From the NCBI RefSeq assembly GCF_006149045.1, contig NZ_VBSN01000059.1, positions 293,312 to 357,311 on the forward strand: 64,000 nt of DNA, in the 5' to 3' direction. The position numbers and the translations under genes were made by a program. This DNA comes from Dyadobacter flavalbus. Its GTDB lineage: Bacteria > Bacteroidota > Bacteroidia > Cytophagales > Spirosomataceae. Positions 17,377 to 26,953 of the stretch are shown one piece after another (position 1 is the first letter of the stretch; each line of letters begins with the position of its first letter). The notes under the pieces were generated by a model. The model searched no databases and was not told where the DNA came from. It saw only the letters and a program-made list of their open reading frames with translations.

Positions 17377-18180
17377 TTATCCGATAAATGATTGTTTGAT
17401 CTCCCGCATGGTTGCCAGCTGTCCAATTTCCTTGCGCCTGTCGTAAAGTGCTATGGCGTCATTTCCCGCTACGTATTTCAATTGGTCTGTGCCGTCGGTA
17501 GCAGCCTGGAAAACCGTTTCAGCAATGAATTCAGGCGTAGACGCCGACTGCATAGACTTCTCAAAAGATCCGAACATGCTTTCTGTCAAATCCGCATAAT
17601 GGGGTAGCGTGTTGTATTCCAGAGAACGGCTGGCAAAGTCGGTGTAAATGCCGCCAGGAGCCACAGTCTTGATGGCGATATTCAATGTTTTCAGCTCGTA
17701 CCACATACTTTCTGACCAGCCTTCCAGGGCAAATTTAGTAGCATGATAAATGGATGAAATCGGGAATGCTACCGAGCCGCCGATGGATGTCGTCGTGATG
17801 AAGGTCCCGTTTCCTTCTGCCCTGAAAGCAGGTATAAAAGCTTGGGTGACACGGATCACGCCAAGTAAATTCGTATTGACTTCTTTCACAATCTGCTCGT
17901 CTGTCAATGCTTCAAGCGGCCCCATTAACCCATATCCTGCATTATTAAAAACCACGTCAATATCGCCCAAGGCAAGCGCTTTGCCGACGGTTTCTGTGAT
18001 TTGCAGCGGATCCGTCACATCCAGGGGCAGCAGTGTAATATTGTCGAGCTGGTTCAACTCTGTTTCTGACGCCGGGTTCCGCATGGTTGCGATGACCTTC
18101 CAGCCTTTGCTTTGAAATAATCTGGCAGTGGCTTTTCCTAATCCTGATGAAGCCCCGGTAATGAAAATTGTTTTTTTCAT
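17377..18180 (-). CDS. SDR family oxidoreductase
   Basis: A complete 267-residue classical SDR. It has the cofactor motif TGASSGLGKA (residues 8-17), NNAGYG (about 84), catalytic Ser (TTTSIGG), and YHATKFALEGWSE containing the YxxxK. It probably oxidises or reduces a small alcohol or ketone with NADP(H). It is the first gene of the minus-strand unit and is divergent from the AraC gene at 18427. The 246-base gap between them holds a tandem repeat. Confidence 0.9.
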   Translation of the reverse strand: MKKTIFITGASSGLGKATARLFQSKGWKVIATMRNPASETELNQLDNITLLPLDVTDPLQITETVGKALALGDIDVVFNNAGYGLMGPLEALTDEQIVKEVNTNLLGVIRVTQAFIPAFRAEGNGTFITTTSIGGSVAFPISSIYHATKFALEGWSESMWYELKTLNIAIKTVAPGGIYTDFASRSLEYNTLPHYADLTESMFGSFEKSMQSASTPEFIAETVFQAATDGTDQLKYVAGNDAIALYDRRKEIGQLATMREIKQSFIG

Positions 18181-18229
18181 GATCTAGTCTGATTAATTTG
18201 ATAATGCAAAGTTGGGCTGCAAAAAACTT

Positions 18230-18263
18230 GAAGATGTTTCCAGATCGAGGAAGGTTGTTTCCA
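18230..18263. promoter_or_regulatory. Tandem repeat in divergent SDR/AraC promoter
   Basis: GAAGATGTTTCCA (18230-18242) and GAAGGTTGTTTCCA (18250-18263) repeat the core TGTTTCCA exactly 21 bases apart, two DNA turns. It lies between the SDR gene and a divergent AraC gene, which is the expected regulator. Confidence 0.55.
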
Positions 18264-18426
18264 AATTGACGAACAAGGAATATTGATCATCAGAAAAAAC
18301 CCTACAAGCGTAAGGTAGCTGCTTTACAATGGACTATTGAGATGCAGAACAAAACATTGTTGACATTATAAGCAAAGTTACTCCCAAAAAATCGATGTAT
18401 TTTTGATCTTTATCTACATCAAAAAC

Positions 18427-19230
18427 ATGGCAGAACAGCAGCAAAATAGATTTGCTAAAATCGTCTGGACCGTCACTGAGGACAATTTCTTCAAAGACGA
18501 GATTATCCTTGAATTTCACTCCTTCGTCCGGATTATTTCCGGGGAAATGAGGGTAGTCCAGGCGGATAACTCCTACACATTCGGCGCTGGTGATACGCTG
18601 CTTTTTCCGCGTAACCACCTGTCGGCCGTCATCAAGCGGCCCAAGGACGGAAGGCCCTATAAAGCCGTTGTGCTCGGGCTGACGACCGATCGATTGAAAG
18701 AGTTTTACACCACAAACAAAATCCAGAATGTTCATGCGATTCACTATGGAACCAAGAAATTCAACCAACATCCATTGTTGGACGGTTTCTTTGCATCTTT
18801 AATGTCAATTTTTGAACTAGAAGATGAATTGCCGGAGAACATCGCCTCGCTGAAATTTCAGGAAGCCGTCTCCATTTTGCGCGCGCTCGACAAAACTGTG
18901 GACGGTCTGTTGGCTGACTTTTCCCAACCCGGGAAGATTAACCTGGTAGATTTTATGGAGAAACATTATATGTTCAATATGCCGATGGAAAAGTTCGGTT
19001 ACCTGACCGGGCGCAGTCTGTCAACCTTTCACCGGGATTTCAAAAAGGTTTTTTATACATCGCCACAAAAATGGCTTACTAAAAAGCGTCTGGATCTTGC
19101 CTATTATCAGCTGACTGAAAAAAATAGAAAACCGGTTGACGTGTACCTCGAAGCAGGGTTTGAAAATTTGTCCCACTTTTCATTTGCCTTTAAAAAGCAG
19201 TTTGGATATGCGCCAACCAGTCTGATCTAA
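18427..19230 (+). CDS. AraC-family transcriptional regulator
   Basis: A 267-residue AraC protein. The N-terminal cupin-like region (RIISGEMRVVQADNSYTF, FGAGDTLLFPRNHLSAV) is followed by the double HTH (FGYLTGRSLSTFHRDFKKVF; VDVYLEAGFENLSHFSFAFK). I start at MAEQQQNRF (18427) because upstream residues are unlike the family. It is an intact paralog of the frameshifted AraC at 13588 and serves as the reference for that reading. It is divergent from the SDR gene, and its stop overlaps that of the convergent monooxygenase gene by four bases. Confidence 0.88.
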   Translation: MAEQQQNRFAKIVWTVTEDNFFKDEIILEFHSFVRIISGEMRVVQADNSYTFGAGDTLLFPRNHLSAVIKRPKDGRPYKAVVLGLTTDRLKEFYTTNKIQNVHAIHYGTKKFNQHPLLDGFFASLMSIFELEDELPENIASLKFQEAVSILRALDKTVDGLLADFSQPGKINLVDFMEKHYMFNMPMEKFGYLTGRSLSTFHRDFKKVFYTSPQKWLTKKRLDLAYYQLTEKNRKPVDVYLEAGFENLSHFSFAFKKQFGYAPTSLI

Positions 19231-19595
19231 ATGTTCAATGAAGCACTGTAATGGGAAAAAGCATGTTCATTACCGGCCCGCATGGCCGCTACTACATTCT
19301 CCGAATAAGGCCCAAGCAGTTCTAACCGCTCAATTTTCCAATCTACTTGGTATTTGGAGGATAGTGGTTTGATCAGCTCTAAGTGGCTGAGAAAAGCTGC
19401 TTCATCGGCATAACCTTCAATGATCAGGCATTCGAAGGTTTCAAGGTCATAATAGCATTCATGTAAAAGCACCGCCTCCGGTCCCTCTTTTGCTACAATG
19501 ATTTTGGTTGCAGACACCATTTGCTTGAAGGTTTCCCAGTCATTGGGATTGACCGAAGCCTTTGCATGGAGCCTAACGATGGATTGATTAGACAT
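19227..19595 (-). CDS. Antibiotic biosynthesis monooxygenase-like (ABM) protein
   Basis: A 122-residue single-domain protein of the ferredoxin-like ABM fold: the first strand VRLHAKASVNPNDWETFKQM, then EGPEAVLLHECYYD and HLELIKPL. Small ABM proteins act as quinol monooxygenases or heme-degrading enzymes. It follows the quinone oxidoreductase gene by 11 bases, so a shared role in quinone or electrophile metabolism is likely but inferred. Confidence 0.75.
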   Translation of the reverse strand: MSNQSIVRLHAKASVNPNDWETFKQMVSATKIIVAKEGPEAVLLHECYYDLETFECLIIEGYADEAAFLSHLELIKPLSSKYQVDWKIERLELLGPYSENVVAAMRAGNEHAFSHYSASLNI

Positions 19596-19606
19596 GACAA
19601 GTTGGA

Positions 19607-20581
19607 TTATGGTACCACAATGATTTTCCCCACTGTATTTTTTGACTGGATGAGCGCGTGGGCTTTGTACATCTCTTCTAATGGAAAAACGTGCGAAATA
19701 TGCGTTTTGACCTCGCCCGACGATAGCAGCCGTGCTACATATTCCATGTTCTCTTCATAGTTTTCATTTGGAGTTACATTTACCCGCAGCACTTTTACAT
19801 TCTTTTCCCTAAGCGCTCTTTCGATAAATTCCGGTTCGGGATATACGATCAGGCTGAGCAGCGTCCCCCCCGGCTTTAATGCTTTAAAAGAACGTTCAAC
19901 ATGTTTGTCATCTTCGGTCCATACCGTATCGTGTACGATATCCGCGTCGGTGACAAGCTCTTCAAAAACCTGCGTTTTGTAATCGATGAATTCATCGGCT
20001 CCAAGCCCTAATACAAAATCGCGGTTTTCTTCCGAAGAAACGCCTATCACATACGCGCCGAAATGCTTGGCAAACTGCACAGCATAATGCCCGACGCCCC
20101 CGGAAGCTCCGTGGATAATGACCTTATCGCCTTTTTTTACCTTCCCAATGTTTACCAAAGATTGCCAGGCCGTCATTGCAGCCATCGTGGCGCCGGCGGC
20201 AGCTTCAAAGCTTACGTTGGCTGGCTTTATGACGAGCTCTTTTTCAGGCGCGGCCACATATTCCGCATAAGCATTGGCCTGACCAATGAATTTGAAATTT
20301 CCAAACACTTGGTCGCCTGCTTTGAATTTTGTTACATTCTTTCCGGTTTCAGTCACAATACCGGCCACGTCCCAGCCCAGGATAATGTGCTCCTCCGTAC
20401 CGGTAGTCTGATAAATGATGTCCAGATAGGGCTTAGTTCTGCGGCAGTAGGCATCAACCGGATTGACACTGATCGCTTTTACTTGCACCAATACCTCGTT
20501 TTCTGATATTGTGGGAATCGGTACTTCTGCCAGGACCAAATTTTCTGGTTCACCCACTTCTTTCAAAATAATTGCTTTCAT
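19607..20581 (-). CDS. Zinc-independent quinone oxidoreductase (MDR family)
   Basis: A 324-residue medium-chain dehydrogenase/reductase. It has an N-terminal GroES-like domain (NEVLVQVKAISVNPVDAYCR) and a Rossmann domain with IIHGASGGVGHYAVQFAKHFG (about 150-170), the NADPH motif of quinone oxidoreductases; no zinc-binding Cys cluster is seen. It would reduce quinones or enones with NADPH. The ATG at 20581 (MKAIILKEVG) is the start; the frame runs two codons further to a TTG. A tandem direct repeat lies 50 bases upstream. Confidence 0.9.
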   Translation of the reverse strand: MKAIILKEVGEPENLVLAEVPIPTISENEVLVQVKAISVNPVDAYCRRTKPYLDIIYQTTGTEEHIILGWDVAGIVTETGKNVTKFKAGDQVFGNFKFIGQANAYAEYVAAPEKELVIKPANVSFEAAAGATMAAMTAWQSLVNIGKVKKGDKVIIHGASGGVGHYAVQFAKHFGAYVIGVSSEENRDFVLGLGADEFIDYKTQVFEELVTDADIVHDTVWTEDDKHVERSFKALKPGGTLLSLIVYPEPEFIERALREKNVKVLRVNVTPNENYEENMEYVARLLSSGEVKTHISHVFPLEEMYKAHALIQSKNTVGKIIVVP

Positions 20582-20630
20582 ATTCAAAATTGTTTATGAA
20601 GCAAAATTATGGGGTGTAGGTGCTCTCAGT

Positions 20631-20669
20631 TTTGTTTAGAATGTCAAAATGGCTTTGTTCAAAATGTCA
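20631..20669 (-). promoter_or_regulatory. Tandem repeat upstream of quinone oxidoreductase
   Basis: TTTGTTTAGAATGTCA (20631-20646) and TTTGTTCAAAATGTCA (20654-20669) match at 14 of 16 positions and are 23 bases apart. The layout is the same as at 15415-15448, including the TTTGTT core, suggesting a related AraC regulator controls both units. Confidence 0.6.
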
Positions 20670-21032
20670 CTATAATTAAATAGTGCATTTGGATTTGCAT
20701 GCGTCGTAATTGAATCAGATTAATACAGCTTCCTTTACTGAAAGACAAAATCCTTCTATGAGCCATAATAGAAGTTGAGTAATAGATAGGATCTATAATT
20801 TTAATCGCAAGAATTATCCGGTGGTTTTTTATCTTAATACCAGAAATTTACAAGTTATTATTCTGTTCAAAATGAATGAGTTATAAGTGTTTTAATTTAT
20901 TAAATGTGTGTGTATGACGGGTTTAAATGTAATTTTAATCGCACCACTTTTTAAAGGTACTATTACTATCTACTTTCAAATGATTGAATCAAAAACGAAG
21001 TGAAAATCAGAACAAACAGGATACATAAACAA
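20670..21032. other. AT-rich spacer, no gene seen
   Basis: About 360 bases between the oxidoreductase promoter and the terminator of the next gene. I see no coding frame and only a short CACTAT/ATAGTG palindrome at 20668-20685. Confidence 0.5.
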
Positions 21033-21065
21033 GAAAGCTGCCCATCTTTTAAATGCGCAGCTTTC
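21033..21065 (-). terminator. Terminator hairpin of the first T9SS gene
   Basis: A 9-bp perfect stem, GAAAGCTGC (21033-21041) and GCAGCTTTC (21057-21065), lies 25 bases past the stop of the gene starting at 23759. Confidence 0.65.
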
Positions 21066-21089
21066 CTGATTGTCATACATTTTAGCTTC

Positions 21090-23759
21090 TTACCTGGTAA
21101 CCAGCATTTTGATCACTTCCGTAGCGGTATCCGACTGTATTTTCAGCATGTAAATACCTGTACTGAGTGTTAAGCCGGAAATATCTACTTCTGCTTTTTT
21201 TCTCGCTCCGGTATTTTCAGCTTTGCGTAATGAATAGCTTTTTCCAGCTGGATTAATCATCTCAAAAGAAATAGAACCTGCATGCTGCATGGAAAGTGAA
21301 ACCGTAAACTGATCTTTTACTGGATTAGGGAAAATGACAGATTCTTGCTCAGATTGCGCATTTTCTGCAATCTCTTCCTGATTAAACCGAGCCGCACTAT
21401 TGCTTACAGATGCAGGCTGAATAACCAGTTGAGGAGCATTAACGCTGTTTTCTTTGCTGTTAAAAACAAGCCGGTTATTTCGGCTGTTTGGGTCTGCCAA
21501 AAGCAAAGTCAAAAGATCGTTGCCGAATTCCTGTTGAGCTTTTACGTAGCTGGTCACATCAATCTCGTAATACTTGTATTGATTGTTTACAGCCACATAG
21601 CCAAGCGAAGGAGTGGAGGCGACAGGCGCATTATTTTTGACAATTTCGTTTTCGGCCCAATTATCATCATCTACGCCATATGCATGCAGGTAAGTATCTT
21701 TGTTGCTTTCATGGTTATGTCCGTAGATCTGCAGTTTAGCAGATCCAATAGCAAATGTTAGCGGCAGCTTAAAACGGATGTATGCTGAACGTTTTGTGGA
21801 TGCATCACCACCAGCTACATTCTTGATATCCAGCTCAGGCAAGTCTCCGTAGTTAGCCGCGCTGAAACCTCCTTCACGCACATAAGAATCAGCCACTACT
21901 TTGTAGGTCTGGCTTGTGGTAATGACTTCAATGGCAGATATTCTTGGCAAATCGGCAGCGCCGCTTGTAAAATCAATGTTCAGCATGCCATCTGTAACGG
22001 TAACCGGAATCGTTTTTTGATAGGCACGCATCGCTCCGCCTGCCGCGGCAAAGATGTCAAAGTTGGTAAGCTTGCGGCTATTTTCCATGGTGACGTTAAA
22101 CTGTCTTTTCCCAGCACCGCCTGCACCTTTTCCTGGCACACCATACCAGATTTCGGCAAAGTGCAGAATCACATTCACCTTGCCATTAGGAACCGGAATG
22201 TTGTAGCTGAACGATGGCGAGCAGCGCCCCGTGCGATAGAGTTCATCATTGGTCGTATTCAAAATGTCTCCGCTTGCAACCGAGCTCGTGCGGTCAATCC
22301 CGGCATAATACTGATCGGCATTGAACAGCGTTTGGGCAGCGGAAGTGAAAGCCTGTCCGCCTGCATTAATCCGGACTGTATTGGCAGTAGTAGATCGCTG
22401 ATATTTGAAGAGCTCTGTGCCGTACATGCCATTATCAGCTGAAATCAGAAGCGTGTTGTTTAAGGTTGCGAGTTCGTAAAACTGCGTAGAGCCGTTCGGG
22501 TTCATGTCGTAAGCCAGGCTGGTGGTTTCAGCGGTGCCATTTGTTTTCCAGAGTTCAACTCCTTTTGCTTGATCCAGGGTTGTAAAATATAGCGTTTTAC
22601 CGATTGTTGCCATATGTTCGATTGATGCTCCGTATTCCAGCGAGCTTATATTTTCTATTGCCCTGGTGCCTTCAACGGTACCGTCGCTTTTCCATAATTG
22701 CTTTTCTAGATGAGGGGCAAAGTAGAACAGGCCGTTTGCAGCTGTGAAGTTGTGTGTATAAGTATCAGTATGCACTTTTGTTACGGGAAAAGTGCCCTTG
22801 TCCGTACCATCGGTTCTCCATACTACCTCACCGAGATTATCATCAAATGCATTCGTGTCAACTTCTATAAAAAATACCAGATCGTTTACTGCTGTGAGCC
22901 TGGAAAAATAGACATGTTCAGTAGAAAACTGTTTGATAACTGCTGTTCCATTCGTAGTTCCGTCACTTTTAACCAGAATGTAACTATCCCTTGGTTCAGT
23001 AGCTTTTTGGGATACAATGTAATACACAAAGTTGCCTGCCACTGCAATGGTTTCGTACAGAATGTTGCCTTCGTATACACTGTTGTTCCGGCTAACAGCC
23101 ACATCTTTTACCAACACTGTCCCCTGGGCAGTTCCGTCACTTTTCCAAAGGTCCAGGCTGTTGATGCCGTCGTATGCGATGAAGTACAGCTGCCCGTTCA
23201 AGGTAACAGGTGAAAAATTACTGGTTTGAGGAAAGGTTTTGACCAGCTGTGTTCCGGCCGAACTGCCGTCACTTTTCCAAAGCTGCATGTTGCCGCTGTA
23301 ACTATACAATCCAAAAAACAGTGTGCCGTTTACATTAATCAGCCCTTTTATCCCATAATTTCTAAAATCCCTGACCTTAATGGTAGTGGCCGCAGTTCCG
23401 CCCGTTTTCCATAAGCTATACAACTGTGAGGGACCGACGGTAACAAAAAATGCAGTCCCGTTTACGTCGGTGATTTGCTCGGGATTGGAGCTGCTTGCCC
23501 CATTTTGTAGGTCACTGACCAGCACGCTACCTGCTGTACTGCCATCGGTTTTCCACAACTCGCGGCCATGAATTCCGTCATCGGCAGAAAAGTAGGCCAC
23601 ATCGTTAACTTGGGTAAAGCCAAGTGGTACGGATTGAGGTTTGGCATTATTCGTAACCTGGCCCGAAACATTAATGTCTTTGACAAGCGTACCTTCCTGT
23701 GCTAAAAGCAGCTGCGTACTTATCAGGATTAAGACTAAATACAGTACAATTCTGTTCAT
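21090..23759 (-). CDS. T9SS surface protein: ELWxxDGT propeller, malectin, DNRLRE, sorting domain
   Basis: A 889-residue secreted protein. It starts with a standard signal peptide (LVLILISTQLLLAQ, cleavage near 21). About nine hyper-conserved units of the form ELWKTDGT-x-GT follow (about 60-455; variants LWKSDGT, VWRTDGT), which form a beta-propeller. Then come a malectin-like sugar-binding domain (about 460-625, with RINAGG and VILHFAEIW), a DNRLRE-type domain (about 630-790, SYVREGGFSAANYGD) and a C-terminal T9SS sorting domain (about 810-889, IFPNPVKDQFTVSL to VIKMLVTR). The sorting domain sends it across the outer membrane onto the cell surface. A glycan-binding or adhesive role is inferred. 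It is the only one of six paralogs with the ELWxxDGT propeller. Confidence 0.9.
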   Translation of the reverse strand: MNRIVLYLVLILISTQLLLAQEGTLVKDINVSGQVTNNAKPQSVPLGFTQVNDVAYFSADDGIHGRELWKTDGSTAGSVLVSDLQNGASSSNPEQITDVNGTAFFVTVGPSQLYSLWKTGGTAATTIKVRDFRNYGIKGLINVNGTLFFGLYSYSGNMQLWKSDGSSAGTQLVKTFPQTSNFSPVTLNGQLYFIAYDGINSLDLWKSDGTAQGTVLVKDVAVSRNNSVYEGNILYETIAVAGNFVYYIVSQKATEPRDSYILVKSDGTTNGTAVIKQFSTEHVYFSRLTAVNDLVFFIEVDTNAFDDNLGEVVWRTDGTDKGTFPVTKVHTDTYTHNFTAANGLFYFAPHLEKQLWKSDGTVEGTRAIENISSLEYGASIEHMATIGKTLYFTTLDQAKGVELWKTNGTAETTSLAYDMNPNGSTQFYELATLNNTLLISADNGMYGTELFKYQRSTTANTVRINAGGQAFTSAAQTLFNADQYYAGIDRTSSVASGDILNTTNDELYRTGRCSPSFSYNIPVPNGKVNVILHFAEIWYGVPGKGAGGAGKRQFNVTMENSRKLTNFDIFAAAGGAMRAYQKTIPVTVTDGMLNIDFTSGAADLPRISAIEVITTSQTYKVVADSYVREGGFSAANYGDLPELDIKNVAGGDASTKRSAYIRFKLPLTFAIGSAKLQIYGHNHESNKDTYLHAYGVDDDNWAENEIVKNNAPVASTPSLGYVAVNNQYKYYEIDVTSYVKAQQEFGNDLLTLLLADPNSRNNRLVFNSKENSVNAPQLVIQPASVSNSAARFNQEEIAENAQSEQESVIFPNPVKDQFTVSLSMQHAGSISFEMINPAGKSYSLRKAENTGARKKAEVDISGLTLSTGIYMLKIQSDTATEVIKMLVTR

Positions 23760-24092
23760 GGTTTGTTGATTAATAATTGAGTTAATTGTTCAGGTCTCAT
23801 GTAAGATAAATAGGTTTTTTGTTAAAAGGTGTTCTGATTTTTATTGATTTAAATCCGGTATGATACTTTTATAAATTATGATAGCGGCTGCAAGGATTGA
23901 ATAAATTAAAGTTGTTAAAATATCCAGTACTAAACCTGATTATGCTTTCGAAGTCCAGGCTTGTTGATCGTAAAGGGTTACCGTTTAGTACCGTGTTGCT
24001 TCTGTACTTTTACGCATTTCCCCTTTTGCATTGACACTTGTAAATCATAAGTCTTGATCAAAACCGTAAGGGTTCTGGTGTATTTGATCCGT
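23760..24092. other. Promoter region and spacer between two T9SS genes
   Basis: About 330 bases upstream of the 23759 start. It is AT-rich and no gene is seen. It should hold the promoter of that gene, but I could not place a clear TTTG/TAnnTTTG pair. Confidence 0.4.
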
Positions 24093-24138
24093 AAAGAAGC
24101 AATCCGTCCACCTGTAAAAATGAATGGCTTGCTTCTTT
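24093..24138 (-). terminator. Terminator hairpin of the second T9SS gene
   Basis: A perfect 10-bp stem: AAAGAAGCAA (24093-24102) and TTGCTTCTTT (24129-24138), about 30 bases past the stop at 24167. Confidence 0.6.
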
Positions 24139-24166
24139 ATATTGCATTTTACTTCTTACATTTCAC

Positions 24167-26953
24167 TTATTCTGTAATAAGCATCTTGACCACTTCTGTG
24201 AATGCATCCGACTTGATTTGCAGCAGGTAAATGCCTGTGCTCAGTGTTAAGCCGGAAATATTTACTTCTGCTTTTTCTCCCGCACTGGCGCTTTTATTTG
24301 CCGGCACTGCATAACTTTTTCCCGACTGGCTGATGAGTTCAAAAGAGATCTGGCCGGCATGCTGCATGGAAAGCGAAACTGTAAACTTGTCCTTGACAGG
24401 ATTGGGGTAAATAGCGGATTCCTGCTTTTCTTGTACTTCTGTTTCAGTTAAAAGCTCCTGCTGGCTAAGCCGTGTATTACTTATTACAACAGGCGGAGTT
24501 TGAACGATCAGCTGAGGCGGGTAGGAGCTGTTCTCTTTGCTGTTAAAGACGACTCTGGTGTTGCGGTTATTCGGATCTGCCAACAGCAGGCTTACCAGCG
24601 TTTCGCTCGCTTGCTGCTGCGCTTTTACGTAATTGGTCACATCTATTTCATGATACTTATATTCACTATTGACAGCAACATATCCCAGCGAAGGTGTGGA
24701 TGCAGCAGGAGCATTACTACTGGCAATGCCGTTTTCAGTCCAAAGGTCGTCATCCACGCCGTAAGCATGAACGGAAATATCCTGGCTGTTTTCATGATTA
24801 TGGCCGTAAATACGCAGTTTAGCAGAAGTGATGGCAGCTTGCGGCAACTGAAAACGCAGGTATGATGAGCGTTTTGATGAAAGGTCGGCTGCGTTGCTTT
24901 TTACATCCAGATTTGGAGCAAAGCCAAGGTTTGTAGCATTGTAGCTACCATTGCGTACATAGGCATCAGCAAGAGGTTGCAGTGTGGAACTGGTTCTAAT
25001 CACTTCAATGGCGGATATGCGTGGCAGATCGGCTGCGCCACTTGTGAAGTCAATGTTGAGCACACCGTCTGTAACGGTGACCGGAATGGATTTCTGAACA
25101 GCGCGCATCGCTCCACCGGCAGCAGAGAAGATGTCAAAGTTGGTCAGCTTGCGGCTGTTTTCCATGGTGACATTGAACTGTCTTTCTCCTGCTTCCTTAA
25201 ACCATATTTCAGCAAAGTGCAGGATCACATTTACCTTGCCATTGTCAACCGGAATGTTGTAGCTGAAAGAGGGTGAGCAGCGCCCTGAACGGTAAAGTAC
25301 ATCATCAGCGGTATTAAGAATATCACCAGTGGCTACTGTGCTGGTGCGGTCAATGCCTTGATAGTACTGATCTGCACTGAACTTTCTTTCACCGAAGGCG
25401 GTAAAAGCCGCTCCGCCTGCATTGATACGGATTGAAGTTTTATCAAGTGGCTCAGGAGCTAGCTTGACAATCCAGAAATCAGTTCCTCCACGTCCATCTT
25501 CTGATTTTTCGTACCCCTTTGGACTGTAAGAAACACCGCCGAGGATAATGCCGCCGTCCATCGTTACTGCTATCGATCTGAGTTCATCATTACTAGGCCC
25601 TCCAATAGTCTTGTCCCAGATCTTCTTGCCATTGGCAGCTATTTTAACAACCCAGTAATCATTTCTAGCAAGGTAAAATTGTTCCACTGGTATTTCCGGG
25701 TTCCTTGAAGGTTCTGTTTTGTCCCTTCCTTCACGGCCGTATGAACTTCCACCCAGTAAAAATCCGCCGTCACTAGTCTTGGAAACGGACCATAGTCTAC
25801 TTGAATTATTGATTGGATCAGTAATTAATCCTGCACTAATGGTATTGTCCCATAATTTGTTGCCATTGGCATCCACTTTTACAATCCAGTAATCAGAAAA
25901 AGGGTAACTGGCCTCACTTTTATCACCTCCAATGTCAGAAATTGACCATCCTGACAGGAGATAGCCGCCATCGTTGGTCTGAAGTACAGACCTCAGTTCG
26001 TCATAATCTGCCCCTCCATAGTTCTTCTCCCATTGTACCACGCCATTCTGGTTTAACTTGGCCAGATAGTAGTCTCCCTGATCGGGTTGCTCAGAGCCTT
26101 GAGAGCCACCCACGATATAACCTCCATCTGATGTGAGCTCAATAGTTGTATTAGTACTGTTGAAATCATAATCCTGAGGTCTTCTAAGTACAGTATCCCA
26201 TTGTACTTTCCCCGACGAAGACAGCTTTACAATCCAGTGGTCAAAAAGATATGAATTAAAAGGGGCTTTTGTCTTGTCATTGCCAATGGGTGACCTGGAC
26301 ACACCTGCCAGAATATAACCACCATCTGTTGTTGGTTTCAGCGATTGAAGAAATTCACGCTTTGGGCCTCCAATCGTTTTGTCCCATTCAACGGTACCAC
26401 TGGCACTAAGCTTAATGATCCAGTAATCATACATTTCCTCGTAGTCGGTGCCATAGGGAGGCTGGCTTTTAATTGGACCTACTCCGGAAGTGGATGTTGC
26501 ACCAACAATATATCCGCCATCCGGCGTAAGTTCAATATAACCGTTGGAATCACCCCGATCACCACCTAGGGTCAGATCCCATTGTTTGGTTCCATCGGCT
26601 GCCATTTTTACAATCCAGATATCTTCATAACCTCCATAACTTGCCTGGCTTTTGTCACCGCTTTGGGCGGATTTAGAATCACCAATTGCAATGTACCCAC
26701 CGTCCGGAGTTTGCCGGATAGATGAAAGATTATCATCCTGTGCACCTCCAAATGTTTTATCCCACTGAAAAGCAGGCTGGGCCATTAGATTTGAAGACGA
26801 GAGAGAAAAGAGAACTGTTGATAGCAAAAATGCATATAATACGGTTTGAAGCCTGTAAGTATGGCTATCATATTTAAAGGATTGAAGCCATGAAAATGTT
26901 ATCTGGACATAGCTGGCCATGTAGCGGAAAGCAGGTTGTAAAAATGGTTGCAT
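24167..26953 (-). CDS. T9SS surface protein: TPDGGY repeats, malectin, DNRLRE, sorting domain
   Basis: A 928-residue secreted protein. Before the hydrophobic core (LYAFLLSTVLFSLSSSNLMAQ, to about 59) there is a long N region conserved in the paralog at 38773. Seven or eight repeats of about 60 residues follow (60-510), each with WDKTIGG, Q-T-x-DGGYI-x-GG and a DYWIVK-x-x-x-NG turn; this resembles a seven- or eight-bladed propeller. Next are malectin (about 512-660), DNRLRE-type (about 665-835) and T9SS sorting domains (about 850-928). An in-frame TAA just upstream limits the start to 26953 or the ATG at residue 12. Surface adhesion or glycan binding is inferred. Confidence 0.88.
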   Translation of the reverse strand: MQPFLQPAFRYMASYVQITFSWLQSFKYDSHTYRLQTVLYAFLLSTVLFSLSSSNLMAQPAFQWDKTFGGAQDDNLSSIRQTPDGGYIAIGDSKSAQSGDKSQASYGGYEDIWIVKMAADGTKQWDLTLGGDRGDSNGYIELTPDGGYIVGATSTSGVGPIKSQPPYGTDYEEMYDYWIIKLSASGTVEWDKTIGGPKREFLQSLKPTTDGGYILAGVSRSPIGNDKTKAPFNSYLFDHWIVKLSSSGKVQWDTVLRRPQDYDFNSTNTTIELTSDGGYIVGGSQGSEQPDQGDYYLAKLNQNGVVQWEKNYGGADYDELRSVLQTNDGGYLLSGWSISDIGGDKSEASYPFSDYWIVKVDANGNKLWDNTISAGLITDPINNSSRLWSVSKTSDGGFLLGGSSYGREGRDKTEPSRNPEIPVEQFYLARNDYWVVKIAANGKKIWDKTIGGPSNDELRSIAVTMDGGIILGGVSYSPKGYEKSEDGRGGTDFWIVKLAPEPLDKTSIRINAGGAAFTAFGERKFSADQYYQGIDRTSTVATGDILNTADDVLYRSGRCSPSFSYNIPVDNGKVNVILHFAEIWFKEAGERQFNVTMENSRKLTNFDIFSAAGGAMRAVQKSIPVTVTDGVLNIDFTSGAADLPRISAIEVIRTSSTLQPLADAYVRNGSYNATNLGFAPNLDVKSNAADLSSKRSSYLRFQLPQAAITSAKLRIYGHNHENSQDISVHAYGVDDDLWTENGIASSNAPAASTPSLGYVAVNSEYKYHEIDVTNYVKAQQQASETLVSLLLADPNNRNTRVVFNSKENSSYPPQLIVQTPPVVISNTRLSQQELLTETEVQEKQESAIYPNPVKDKFTVSLSMQHAGQISFELISQSGKSYAVPANKSASAGEKAEVNISGLTLSTGIYLLQIKSDAFTEVVKMLITE

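Noticed and set aside
21345..22442. Frames of 138-141 codons antisense to the malectin and DNRLRE regions
   Set aside because: Shadow frames of a gene with strong signal peptide, domain and sorting-domain evidence.
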